From positions 37,204,501 through 37,268,500 of the forward strand of contig JAIVEN010000008.1 of assembly GCA_026686845.1 (NCBI GenBank): a stretch of 64,000 bases of DNA. Reading direction: 5' to 3'. The position numbers and the translations under genes are program-made. Under the pieces are notes generated by a model that saw only the letters and a program-made list of their open reading frames with translations, had not been told where the DNA came from and did no database searches. Each line of letters starts with the position of its first letter. Position 1 is the stretch's first letter. The stretch comes from Adenanthera pavonina. Taxonomy: Eukaryota > Streptophyta > Magnoliopsida > Fabales > Fabaceae. Of the stretch, positions 1-11,739 are shown one piece after another.

Positions 1-640
1 CTACTCGTTCTGCAAAAATCATATGACCCAAAAATTTCACCTCACGTAACCAAAACTCACATTTACTAAGTTTGGCGTATAATTGGTGATCCCGCAACAC
101 TTGCAATACAATCCAAAGATGGAGTGCATGCTCTTCCTCACTCTTAGAGTATATCAGAATGTCACCAATAAATACCACAACAAATTTATCCAGATATGGC
201 CGAAAGACCTTGTTCATATAATCCATGAAGATTGCTGGGGCATTGGTAAATCCGAATGGCATCACAAGAAACTCATAATAACTATATCGAGTTCGTAAAG
301 CCATTTTAGGCACATCTTCAGCACCCACCCACAGTTGATGGTATCTTGACCTCAAATTGATTTTAGAGAAAATGAAGGCACCTACCAACTGATCAATCAA
401 GTCTTCAATCCTTGGCAAAGGATATTTATTCTTAATCATCACTCGGTTCAGCTACCTGTAATCAATATAAAATCTGAGGCTACCATCTTTCTTCTTAACA
501 AATAAGACTGGAGCTCCCCAAGGCGAGACACTTGATCTAATGAAACCCCTTTATAACAAATCCTTAATCTACATCTTGAGTTCCTTCAATTCAGACAGTG
601 TCATTTGATATGGAGCCTTAGAAATAGGACTTGTCCTGGG
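1..640 (-). pseudogene. Ty3/gypsy reverse transcriptase fragment, inactivated
   Basis: The minus strand encodes recognisable reverse transcriptase blocks in order: WGAPVLFVKKKDGSLRF (about 540-475), a DYR block, NKYPLPRIEDLIDQL (about 440-390), YSYYEFLVMPFGFTNAP (about 285-235) and VVVFIGDILIYS (about 195-150). The enzyme would copy element RNA into cDNA in virus-like particles. Two lesions are visible. A TAG stop follows DYR at about 454-452, where the family has Gln. The catalytic pair reads I-G-D where the family has two adjacent aspartates, so one metal-binding Asp is lost. The fragment is cut by the window start. Confidence 0.85.
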
Positions 641-1039
641 CACCAAATCAATGGAAAACTCCAGCTCTCATGGTGGCGGCAAACCAGTAGTCTCCTCTAG
701 AAACACATCAGGATATTCACTCACAATCAGGTATCTTTCTATACCACCTTCTATATCCACATTAACAGGAGGAAAACCAAAAACCCTTGATATCCTTTCC
801 TCAAATACTTATCAGCTTAGGCAAAGGACAAACAAACATTTTCATCCCTTTCAACACTATGGATATTCATGGGCAAAGACACAGTCTCTGAGTATAGTCA
901 AGAATAACATTATTGGTCTCAAACTAATCCACCCCAATTATCACATTAATCTCTTGTAACAGCAAACAGATTAGACCCAGAGTAGTGCTTCGATGTTCAA
1001 AATGAACTACACAATTTAGACAAGCATGAGCAACCCTTA

Positions 1040-1165
1040 GTGAAACTCCCATGGGTGTAGATACCAATAATCAAAAGGCAACTCCATTGCCATAATACAC
1101 AATCTCCGAGCACAATCAAAAGATATGAAGGAATGCGATGCACTTGAATCAAACAATGCATGAAT
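1040..1165 (-). pseudogene. retropepsin-like protease remnant of the gypsy element
   Basis: On the minus strand, about 1155-1065 reads ALFDSSASHSFISFDC followed by ARRLCIMAMELPFDYW. In gypsy elements this region is the aspartic protease, with an active-site D-S-G-A motif followed by THSFIS. Here the Gly of the triad region is Ser (D-S-S-A), which with the neighbouring decay argues against activity. Position between gag and reverse transcriptase supports the call. The domain borders are approximate. Confidence 0.65.
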
Positions 1166-1289
1166 AAAGAAACCATTAAGTTTAAGTTTACCTCTAATCA
1201 AATTAGGCACTGCATCCGCTTCCTGACGGGTGATAGCAAAAACTCATCCGGGCATCGTGGGCCTTCTCATAGCATCGTCATGCCTTGGC

Positions 1290-2490
1290 TCCCAACAATT
1301 CTAAGAGATATGTCCCGATCTCCTATAATTATAGCAGATCATGCACGGACGGTCACCATGGTTCATCCCACATTGCGTGCACGGATTCAAGGTACTATCT
1401 GAACTATATTGGAATGAGGTTGAGTCTCTTCCTACATATTCACTCTAACTAGAACTCCCCTAGTCAAAGCCTCCTTGATAGAATGGTCCTCTGCCATGCC
1501 GACCTCTATTAGACTAATCCCTGCTAAACCTACCTCTTCCTCAGCCATGGCGGCCTCTATTATGGTTACCTCTTCCTCCACTAGAACCTGTGTTGCCACC
1601 GCTATTGCCACTACCAGATCCACTGCCTTTACTGATTCCTCTAGTAGGTCCTAGGTGAGAAAATGCTCAGATCATGGAATTCCTTCTATCCTCCTTAGTC
1701 TCCTTCATCCGCCTAGAAAGGACACGTATCTTCACACATAAGTCCTCAAAGGACACGAAATCAACCACTGACAACCTCTGCTTGATCTCTGGATGGGCTC
1801 CCTCAAACAATCTCTGGGCCTTCCACCTATCATCAGGATAATTATTTAGATAAGTGGAATATTTCACCAAATCCAGGAATTGATCAATGTAATCATCCAC
1901 TGACAAATTCCCTTACTGAAAAGCTAAGAACTCGGCCTCCTTCTGCATCATTAGAGCTGGAGGGAAGTAGTGCCCAAAGAATTATTCCTTAAACTTCTCT
2001 TAATTCATTGGGGCACCCATCACTTCAACATTTGGGAGAACACTTCTGCACCAATGCTTGGCCTTCTTTTCAAGCTTGAATACTACCAGTTGCATCTTTT
2101 GCTCTGAGGTGTAATCCATCACATTGAATATGTTCTCCAATTATTCTATCCATTCCTTAGCATGCACAACACCCATTGTATCTTCAAAAGCCGAGGATTG
2201 AACTTTCTAAAGTCTTTCAACTGGGAGGAGATACCCCTTCTTTCAACTCTTGGGGCTCATCAGGCTCCACCACATTCTCATTCTTATCCTCTCTTACGTT
2301 CAAGTTCACATACATACCATCTTCTTCATTCACACCACCCTATTCTTGCTTATTCATTTGCTCTTACAACTTGTTCAACATCTCCCCCTAAGTATTTAAT
2401 TGATTACTAAGGCCAACTAACATCTCATGCATCTGTCTCATTGGGTCAATGTTACTTTGCCTTCCTCTGCAAGACATTCTTCCTACACAT
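1290..2490 (-). pseudogene. gypsy gag polyprotein remnant with damaged zinc knuckles
   Basis: The frame at 1906-1667 (minus) contains SVDDYIDQFLDLVKYS and LFEGAHPEIKQRLSVVDF, a typical retrotransposon gag domain. Downstream, about 1390-1310 holds two CCHC-type motifs. The first reads CTQCGMNHGDRPC. The second begins CYNYRRSGHIS, where the second Cys is Tyr and the codon after HIS is TAG. Upstream, about 2490-1910 is homologous in style but broken by frame changes. The protein would package element RNA in a capsid-like particle; this copy cannot encode an intact one. Confidence 0.75.
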
Positions 2491-2610
2491 AAGCAACAAC
2501 ACATTCAGTTATATGGTTTTGGACTAGCATTGCAGCTAGAATACATAAGTCAATGCATTTAGAGTTGTCCTAAGTATTACTTCAAGCAAAAACAATGGCT
2601 CAAAACCATT

Positions 2611-2622
2611 GCTTTGATACCA
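2611..2622 (-). other. primer-binding site (initiator Met tRNA type)
   Basis: The minus strand reads TGGTATCAAAGC three bases inside the end of the LTR (TGTTACA, 2632-2626). This differs at one position from the common plant initiator-methionine tRNA complement, TGGTATCAGAGC. It fixes the LTR boundary and the minus orientation of the element. Confidence 0.8.
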
Positions 2623-2625
2623 AAA

Positions 2626-5600
2626 TGTAACACTTTGCTCCTAAACACCTCCTGACTTAATCAAAAACTTTAAAAAAATAACCAAACACAACCCAAACAT
2701 CTCACAATTACTTTCCAAACATCAAAGCAGCAAAAGAAAAACTAAGGGCACTAGAAACTGGGCTGAGGCCGTGGCTCCAACCCTCTTCAGCTTCTTTCAT
2801 GCCTACTGACTTCCTAGTACTGCGGTGCCGCCGTACTGATGCAATGTCATCAAAATTCATCCTCTGGGGTGAACTTCTAACGCACATAAATTTACACTCC
2901 AACCTCTGATTGACTAGATTCCAACTCCTACAAGTCAATCTTGTCTCAATCTATCCATAGACACCAATTTCACCTCAATCCATCTTCGTATGGAGATTCT
3001 AAACACCCGATACCATTTTGCCTACTTTTGACCAAAACTCACAACTTATAACTCTCATTTGCCACTAAAGGCAATTTGACTAATTGAGACTATTTACACA
3101 GGTTCTAAACGACTTAATCAACTTGTCTAAAGAGGTTTCACCTTAAAGGAACTACTTCTATGAGATTTGACCCCCTTGAACTAAATTGACAAAGTGGGTT
3201 ATAGTCCTGAAACACACCAATAAGGCCCAATTCTACCTTTAGGCTCGCACACATTACCATATTGATACCCCAACAACCAAAACCACTCATGCACCATAAA
3301 AACAACATACTCAATTCATCCAACACCATTCCACATCATAATGCAACACAAACCACATCTATAACATTACAACCATCCAATTTCTCATGTCCATTACAAC
3401 ACACTATCCTATTTAGCACAACATACATAGAAAACACAAACACTACATAGCTTGATATTCCCTTGTCTAATTTGCTACTCCCTTGCTTTCTCTGGACTGC
3501 CAGAACATTAACCTGAAATTTTAGTTCATGGGAAAGGGATGTGAGACAATATCTCAATAAGCGGGGACAACCACATACACATATATATATACATAACTTA
3601 TACAATATCATGAATGTAATATGAAATGGAATGCATATCTTCCTCACACATAGCTAGAACCATGAGCTGTCATCATAACAGGACATTTTGTATAGGTAAT
3701 TCCCTTCCAATAGTCGGTGAAGACTAATTCTGGGACATTACCAAACTTGCTTCCCATTAGTGCACCTGGCCAAAGGTAATACTAATGTCCATATCGTGGT
3801 TCTCCTTCCCCTTTCCCACCACGAATTGGCAGCGATTTAGGGAAAGTACAATCCACTGCGCGCCTTTCCCTCCTGGCCATAGGAGGTGATTTAGCCACAG
3901 GGATCTCATCTTTATCCTCCCTTATCATATATCATATCATATCATCGTATATCATATAATCATCACCACTCAATCACCATATACCTCACAATGTCATATG
4001 GTGATGCTCACATCCTATCATATGTCACAATGTCATGCATGCATCATGTCATGTCATATCAACATCATCATCTCTAATCATCGTCATAATCATCATACCC
4101 TATATGTCTAGCTGTATGCATACCACGATATAAAGACAAACCATACACACACATATATCCATATCATGTTATGAACAGAAACATGCATATATACACATAT
4201 ATATACTAACATAATATACATATACAACATAAACATTCTAACCACCAGGTTACCTCAAGTTGTCAATACCACACACGCAGATTCCACGAACTTCTCGAGT
4301 TGTCTAGCAAACTCGAACCCCTTTCGGTCCACCAAACAACCTTTACATTGTCATAATACCTCAATTAACATACAATCCAAATTCCATAATTCAACTATTT
4401 AGGCCTAACACAAGGTTCCAACACCATTTTCATGCATCATTGAGCTCCTAAGGACCATTCAAACACTACCCAAACCCATACACTTCGGATTCCCAAGAGC
4501 CTCAACCAAATATAACCTATGGTTAAGCTCAAATCATGCATATACCCTTCAAAACTCACGCCCAAGCAATAAGAACACTAAATCACACTCCATTAATCCC
4601 ATTTCATCCATTTTAATTGGTGGGATTTAGCCAAAACCAAGATCCCAACATATACCTGAGAAAACCCAACTCAAAATCAAAGAAAATGAAGAGGGAGGAG
4701 TAGAGATCACTTACCAACGTGAATCCAAGTTTCAAGAGGTTTAAAATAACTCCTAAGGGCCAAAAATTGCAAACCCCAGCAGAGCTCCTCACTGCTCCCT
4801 CTATTTCTTTCCCATTTATTCATCCAAAATGATTTTGAAGCTCGCTTTCACCACGGCAGCCCTGCTCCTCACTACGATATGGAGCTCAATTCTCCTTCAC
4901 TTGATTCTTTCCTTCGTCTTGTGTCATACCTAATTTTCTTACATTATTTCCCATGTATAATAGTATATATGATGCTAAATGAACTAATTTAGAGGCTTGA
5001 ATTATTAGAAGATTGAATGAGAAAAATTCACATTTTCAAAATACTATTCATTTAGTAATTTGATTTTCCCGACTAAATTTTGAAAATTCATAACTAATTC
5101 TAGGAAAATCATATGAGGATGATTCAAGTCTCCAAAAATAGCTAAAAACATTCCCCACATGGAAAAAAATATACAACTGGAATTTAATTAAACCAATCCA
5201 TTCAGAAAATTTATCCAATTATACTACTCATTTGGTCAAAACTACTTTTCCTGATTTTCTGAGCCATCTTCAAAAATTCATAACAATTTGTATGCTTATC
5301 CAAATCAAGTGATTTTTTGGCTCTTTGTAAAGCTCTCTATGTATACTTTCCAGAAATATATAACACTTATAAAAAACTAAATTTCGAATGAACAGTGACC
5401 ATATTGTACTCAATACTCAGAACTGAACAGTTTTGCATACAACTTCCAAAACTAAATATATACCATTCTTATATGATTCAAACTCTTCCAAAATATGTTC
5501 ATAACATCCCAAGAACTCTAAAGGAATATTATAGCAGCAAAACACAGCTTCATGAAAATTCATATGATTTCATATATAATTACAAGAAAACAAGCAACCA

Positions 5601-7370
5601 AGATGGCTATAAATCTAATCATCATTAATCTTCTCCTTGCCTCTTGTCTTTTTGGAGGTCTTGCCATCACTTGAACTTATCATGTTATTGCTTGGGGGTG
5701 AGATTTGGGAAAATCCCAATAGCTAGTTTATCTCATGCAAATATATCATTCAAATTTCACAAACATTTCACATATAAACACATAAATCATTAAAACACCA
5801 TATGGTCAAGAAAAATGTTGGCAGAGTTTCTCCTTAGAAAATGGATATCCCAAGGGACAAAACCCCTCATTATTACAACCAAAACTAGTCACAAATCATC
5901 ACAAGAACAATATTGCAACAAAATATAATAATGAAAACAACAAGGAATAACATATTGCAATAAAATAAACTAAGCTACCTCTTAAGTGTTTCTTTGCTTT
6001 TCTTCTTTGAATTAAAGCTTCCACAAGCTTCCTTGAACTCCCACAAGTCCTAAAACATCATTCAATATTCATTTAATCATTTGAATCAAAGGGTTTCCTC
6101 ATCAAGACTCACTTAAACCCTAGAATTTCAAATAGTTTATCTTAAGCTTTTTCTTGAGTCGAATACTTGTTTTTAGCTAATTTGGACCCAAGGAATCCAT
6201 TTTTAACATCAAAACCTTGAAAATCCAACTCCTTCCCATCATATTAAACTAACTAAAATAGGGGTGTAAGAGGGAAGAAGGAAATTTTTCAAAACTTACT
6301 TTAAACCATACCAAATATCGTTCCTTTCACTTAATCTCATGCTTTCTCTTTAATTTATGGCACAAAACCACTTTCTTTCCTAAATCCTTTACCTTGGACG
6401 AAATTTACAGCAAAGGAGGAGAAGAGGAACTCAAGAAAACTAATCTTAAACCATTCAAAACTTTAAGGAAAAATCATTAGAAGTTGAAAGAAGATTTTTA
6501 TCCTTTTTCTTGGATTTTTTTCTTCTCTCTTTTCTTCCTCTTGGACGTCCAAAAAGCCAATCATAATTTGCCATGAAATCTTCTTGAATTTTTTTATTTC
6601 TCTTAGAAAATGACATAAATATTAAATAATTTGAATTCCCCATGTGCAACTTGGTCAGCATGAAATGGAGGGTATTTTGGTCTAAAAAATTTAAATATTT
6701 ACTTATCCAGATATATCCTGGACCAGTCTGAACAAATAAAGCTACTTTAGCAGTATATTTTACTATTATTGGGATACTGATTTTAACCATATTGGGATAA
6801 ACAATTACCATAATATCGTATCCCAATTGGTCCAAATATGAGGCCAACATGTTTTTCTTGAATTAATATTGCCTCTTTCTGCAGTCCAAACTGATTTGTA
6901 TTGGGTAAATATTAATAATAAATCATAATTACCCAATAAATATCATTTTAATCTTAATAAATTCCATACTATATTCCATTGGTCTTAGCTCATTGAGAGC
7001 TTTATTTTGACCATAATTTTTTATATTTACAAAAATACCCTTGACCCAGAGAAATTTATAATTTTTAAAACTTTCGAGTCATTAAGTGTAATTTTTCCTA
7101 AATTTCATAAAATTTGCTTCATTCTCAGCACACGTCCATTGCCTCTTCATCAACTCTCTCACTCATTGTTCTCTTTTTTTTCCTTTTCCTTTTTTTTTCT
7201 TTTTTTTTCCAGGGACAAAATCATCATTTTCTCCTGTTTCCTTCCAACCAAGATAATTGACCTCTTTGTCTTGTTTTATACAAAACAGCGTATACCCATT
7301 TTCACAAATTTCCTATAGATTATAAAATATTAAGCCTTAAATATTTAGAGAAAAATTTTAGGATATTACA
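2626..7370 (-). repeat. 5' LTR of the minus-strand gypsy element (about 4.7 kb)
   Basis: On the minus strand the block starts TGTAATATCC (7370) and ends TGTTACA (2626), an imperfect terminal inverted repeat directly next to the primer-binding site. It contains no gene. It includes low-complexity ATCATAT/CATATCAT stretches (about 3925-4210) and a block near 3830-3900 (CTCCTGGCCATAGGAGG) that resembles, in opposite orientation, the LTR at 14064-16917 (near 15520-15540). The length is large for an LTR, though Tekay/Del elements can reach several kilobases; a later insertion inside it cannot be excluded. Confidence 0.65.
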
Positions 7371-8400
7371 TCATGTCTCCTCCGGTTCTGCATACAATGC
7401 CAAAGACACTTGGTTAGCTTGGGACCAAGTTGAGGACAATGTAATGAGTGTTGTTATACACCCACTACAATAACAGCTATACTGACCACATGGAAGCCGC
7501 TCTAGCAATTGCTACTAACATTTGGAAGTAGTTCAGTTAAGAATAACAACACATAGCAGAACCGCTTCAAAATGTAGAAATGGAATTCAAATTTTGTGAG
7601 AACATTTATTGCATTATTTGTAGTGGTTATCTAACCGCCACTGTATTGAAATGAATTTTGGTGCCAAATTTCGTCACAATTATTGTAGCAATTGTTAACC
7701 AACACCACATTGCCCCAAAAAAAACATACTAATATTTCTGAGTAGTTTAATTTTTTGACAAACTGAATTACACTATATTTTTATTTATTATTCAATAATC
7801 AAATACTAGATTACCAATATTTTATCTACTTTTATATAATAAAAATTCATTCCAAATTAGCCATTAGTTAACATCAATATTTTAAATATAAAATAATAAT
7901 ATAATTTACAATTATTTAAAATTAATTATAAATAATAAATGTTTATTAAAAATACAACTTAACTTAATATAATCTATATAATTAAATTATCAATTAATAC
8001 AAACAATGAAATTAAATTACAATAGCAATAAATATAATTCAATAAAATTTCTTCAAATTTATCTTATCCCCAAATTTTTAATAACTCTTTAGATATCTTT
8101 CTTCATATTCAAATCTTTCTTCTTGCCATGATTTTATTGAAAAAGACAAACGAATGGAGCAATGGAGAAGAAAGAAGAAGAAGAAAAAGAAGATTGCATG
8201 AAAAGAAAATAGCAAGGGAAGAATTTATAGGGATCGAACATTAGTAGCGGTTATGACAGCAGTTACAAACCGCTGCAAATTACAAATTTTGCAACGGTTA
8301 TGACAGCATTTAGTAACCACTTCTAATTTTAACTATTATGTCAGTTATCATTTATCTGCCACTATAACTGCTTCTATTTTTTAATATATATATATACACA
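7371..8400. mobile_element. probable non-autonomous DNA transposon remnant with subterminal repeats
   Basis: The sequence CACTACAATAAC begins near 7467, and its near inverse, ATTATTTGTAGTG, ends near 7625. Around 7490-7690 and again at 8240-8380 there are many short direct and inverted copies of an AACCGC / GCGGTTATGACAGCAG motif. Clustered subterminal repeats with CACTA-like ends suggest an En/Spm-type or similar DNA transposon derivative. The middle (7700-8230) is AT-rich with no gene. No matching target-site duplication was found, so the class and borders remain uncertain. Confidence 0.4.
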
Positions 8401-9188
8401 TATATGTATATGAATTTGTAAATTCATATTATTTTAATTTAATTATAAGTTTGAATTGTTTAAACGCAATTATTTGACAATGACAAATTTTTTTAGTTGA
8501 CTAAGTGATGACAAATTATGATTTTTTTATTTAATAAAAAAATTCTAAATTATAATCAATCAACTAGAAAATAAAATAAGTTTTAAAAATTATCAATTAA
8601 AATTTATAAATTAAAATCAGTTAAGTAAAAAATTTAAAGAACTAAATAAAATAAAATGCACATAAAATCCACAATCCTCAAATATCCATAAAATATCTAA
8701 AAATCTACTGTTAATGCTCAGATTGATCTGGGTGCACCTACTCCTCAAAATTCGGGTGATCTTGATACTCCTAGGGCTTTTATGAAGAATGAGCTAAATA
8801 AGAACCGGGTGCGTGACCACTAGAAGATGGCTGAAAAGGCGGTATTACAATCTATAAGATCAGAATAGTCAGGGGCTGCCACTAGGGAAGAGCTACCCAA
8901 CTATCTGTTGGACAGTCATAACAGTAGCCTACGACGCAGAAATAGAGGTGGCTTGTTGCACTACCTGAGGCACCTATGCCTACAGCTCCTGATACCGATT
9001 CTGCACAATGCCAAGCATTTAAGACATATCATCATACAATGGCATGCCAGGCGGTGGTGTAGATGTAGAGGATTGTGAAATAGAGGATGTTTGCCTGCGC
9101 AAGTGCTTAGAGTTGCCTAGAATTTGGGTCGGTGTGACGCCTAGAATTTGGAGCTACCACGGTGCTCTGGCACTCCAAAAGCTACCTG
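8400..9188. other. non-genic stretch with a decayed coding-like segment
   Basis: 8400-8690 is AT-rich with nothing recognisable. From about 8700 to 9186 base composition becomes balanced, and the minus strand gives short stretches such as TPPPGMPLYDDMS and LGIVQNRYQEL between stops. This looks like eroded transposon coding sequence, possibly the C-terminal part of a plant DNA-transposon protein, but no family could be assigned with certainty. Confidence 0.3.
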
Positions 9189-11315
9189 TGTAACATCCTA
9201 ATTTTTATGTATGTATTTTATGACCAAATCATGTTATAAATAATATTAAAGTGTTTTAGATTAACTCATAACAATTGGGAAAGCATAAATATTTAATTAA
9301 ATCAGTTTAAAGCCCAAAATATCATAAAAATATTCAAAAATGCTTAAAAAGGGCAAAATTGTCATTTATAATAAGAGAAAATAATATTTTAACACTTCGG
9401 TGCAGGCTAAAAATACAAGTCTTACGTAAATAGTAAGTGCTGGAGGAGATAAATAGTAAAAAATAAGCAAGATAGGTGGACCTTATATGAAAAACTAACA
9501 GAGAAAGGTAATGGGTCCTACAGATAAAGTAAATAAAAAGGATACTGAGTATAATAGAAAACCTATATAAAAAAAGCACTCAAATCAGAGCCAAATTTAT
9601 TTGTAAAAGTAAAAAGTACATTTTCCCCTCTCCTTGATGTGACTAAAATTTAGGAGGAAAAAGTTGGACATTTTTACCCTTCCTTACTCTCTCACATGCT
9701 TATAAATATTTAGGAACATAATGGGAAATTGGTAGAAACAATTGTGAGCCCTTGGATCGAATTATGATCTAATGGTCCACAATTCCCACCCTTTCCTATA
9801 AATACCACACAATTCCCTTTGCAATCCACACACACACGTGCATTGTGAGAGAGGGAGATAAGGCGTAAGTGAGAGAGAGAAAAGAGGGAGCCAAGAGTGA
9901 GAAAAGGGAAAGAAGAAAGAAGAAGAGAAAGAAGAAGGAAGGGAAGGAGGAAGAAAGGGAAGGTAAGTAGAGATTTTCTAAGGCAAGCTCCTACTCCAAA
10001 TCTCTTTAAAATTTCTTCTTCATTTATTTAGTTTAAAATTAGTTAGAGTTTAAGCCATTTTCTTCCTCCCTCTTACTCCTTTTTTTGGATCAAGACATGA
10101 TTTTGAGGAAATAATTTATGGTTCATGGTTGAGTTAAATTTATATAATGATATTAAATTATTAAGTAAGATTTAATAATACTAATAGGCTCTAATTAAGC
10201 CAAAGGAGTGATTTAAGAAAAACAGAATCCAAGATTAAGGGATTAAAACCCTGAGATAGTAACATTTACTCTATGATTTTACATTTATACATTGTACTTA
10301 TATTTTAAAAGTGTTGTTGTTATATTTGGCTACTTTTTATGATTGGTTTGACTATTTTAAGTTATGGGCTAAGCCCGGTGATTCCCATTTGCTAAGCTAT
10401 TATACTGCCAAAATTTCTACTGCAACTTATAGTTTTAATTGTTTTCCCAATAGCATATTATAAAAGTACTATGATTATGCAATGTTTGTGCAAAGTGTAA
10501 GCTAATATGATAAGTTTGAGTTATGTTCCTACTGAGATGTCCCCCCATCTCATCCCATGTTTCCCAATGATAGGGCCAAATAATGCTAAAAGAAAGAATT
10601 TAGCAATGAAGATGGAGGAAGAAGATTGAAGTATGAAATTGAATTGCTCTTCTTCTTTTTTTTGCTGTCAATTTTGATGCATTGTATAAATTTGAATATG
10701 TATCCAAAAGTTTTGTGGTTTATACGCATGATAGATCTATGTCTCACGAACATAATGGTAATGGTTTAGTTGTATTTGGATTTATACAATGGTAGTTATG
10801 CATGATTTACTAGAACTGCTCCAGTGATAGTTTTATCTGACCTCTAATGATATCTATTGATGATCTAACTAGTAGAAGTAGAATAAATGTATAACAAAAA
10901 TACAGTTAGAAAGTAGACACGTAATAATGCTAAATATGCACCAAATAACTTTGTCTATTAAGAGAAATGAATTTTCAAAGTTAAGGTTTATTTTTCGGAC
11001 AGAAATAGGGACTTGAAAATTAACAATAATATTTATGCAATAAACTGTATGAATCGGTGTGTTTGTTTCCTGATTCCTTATTCTTTGCTGAAAATTCAAG
11101 GTGTGTAAGATTTTTAGAGACTTAAATCATTGGAAAATGATTTTTCTACATTTAGTTATGATTTTTGAAAAATCGTTGTGCAATGAGCTATGAACCAACG
11201 ATAATAGTTTTATTCAATTTTAAAATTTTAATTGGTTTGAGTTTTTCTAAGAATGTCTTCATACATCAAATAAGTAGTTTTCATGGAAAAATATTTCTAA
11301 ATGTAATATGTAACA
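9189..11315 (+). repeat. 5' LTR of a plus-strand gypsy-type element
   Basis: The block starts TGTAACATCC and ends TGTAACA, followed at once by a primer-binding-like site. Inside is a TATA box (about 9797) followed by a CACACA and GAGA-rich leader (9826-9960), the usual LTR promoter arrangement. No coding sequence was recognised. It differs from the LTR at 14064-16917. Confidence 0.6.
9797..9803 (+). promoter_or_regulatory. TATA box of the LTR at 9189-11315
   Basis: TATAAAT lies within CCTATAAATACC. About 30 bases downstream the sequence turns into a CA-rich then GA-rich leader, typical of a plant LTR transcription start. Whether it still drives transcription cannot be judged from sequence. 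Confidence 0.5.
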
Positions 11316-11319
11316 TTTT

Positions 11320-11331
11320 TTATATCAGAGC
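11320..11331 (+). other. primer-binding site, degenerate
   Basis: TTATATCAGAGC follows the LTR end (TGTAACA, 11309-11315) by four bases. It matches the initiator-Met tRNA complement TGGTATCAGAGC at ten of twelve positions. Confidence 0.6.
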
Positions 11332-11439
11332 AGAGATTTGGGCAAATCTTTGCAATTGGAAATTTTTATATGTCTTTTAAATTATGATTTTCCCTTAAGA
11401 TAGCTAGTGCCTATCCAAGTTGGTAACTAGTTGCCTTAG

Positions 11440-11670
11440 TTGCAGATGGCTAATAACCCGAATACAGGAAATTGGGATGAGCCTAACCCAGACCCTATGG
11501 AGGAGAGTATGAGGTCCAACCTAACTCCCAGTGATGTCAGCAACAAGGCAATCACCAACCTGAAAGACTACTTAGACTTAGGAAATGATCCTACTGCCGC
11601 TAATCCCCTACGAATAGTTCTTCCAAGACCAGGGATAGCATTTATGAACATAAATGAAGAAGTTGATTAG
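11440..11670 (+). pseudogene. gag N-terminal fragment of the plus-strand retrotransposon
   Basis: A 76-codon frame starts MANNPNTGNWDEPNPDP about 110 bases after the primer-binding site, where gag is expected. It ends at TAG after MNINEEVD. The same kind of sequence seems to continue weakly to about 11900 with stops. No gag core or zinc knuckle follows, because the element is replaced by the repeat-rich insert from about 11740. Assignment rests mainly on position. Confidence 0.5.
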
Positions 11671-11739
11671 CCCATGAACTCTGTGGATTCCAGTAACTCT
11701 AACTCGGTTGAACTATTTGGAGAGAATGGTGGTCTTTCC

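Larger units (their letters stand above)
1..7370 (-). mobile_element. Ty3/gypsy LTR retrotransposon, 5' part, decayed
   Basis: Read on the minus strand, the order is 5' LTR (7370 to 2626), initiator-Met-type primer-binding site (2622-2611), gag with zinc knuckles (about 2490-1290), protease (about 1165-1040) and reverse transcriptase (about 640 to the window edge). This is the Ty3/gypsy order. RNase H, integrase and the 3' LTR would lie left of position 1. The long LTR and general sequence style resemble the Tekay/Del chromoviruses, but the integrase that would confirm this is not in view. All coding parts carry stops or lost key residues, so the copy cannot be autonomous. Confidence 0.85.

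Noticed and set aside
1..640. Endogenous pararetrovirus origin for the reverse transcriptase
   Set aside because: The gag-protease-RT order, Met-tRNA primer site and LTR with TG...CA ends identify a Ty3/gypsy retrotransposon.
1432..1623. Minus-strand frame starting MDLVVAIAVATQV
   Set aside because: It is an out-of-frame reading of the Gly/Arg-rich part of gag between the gag core and the zinc knuckles.
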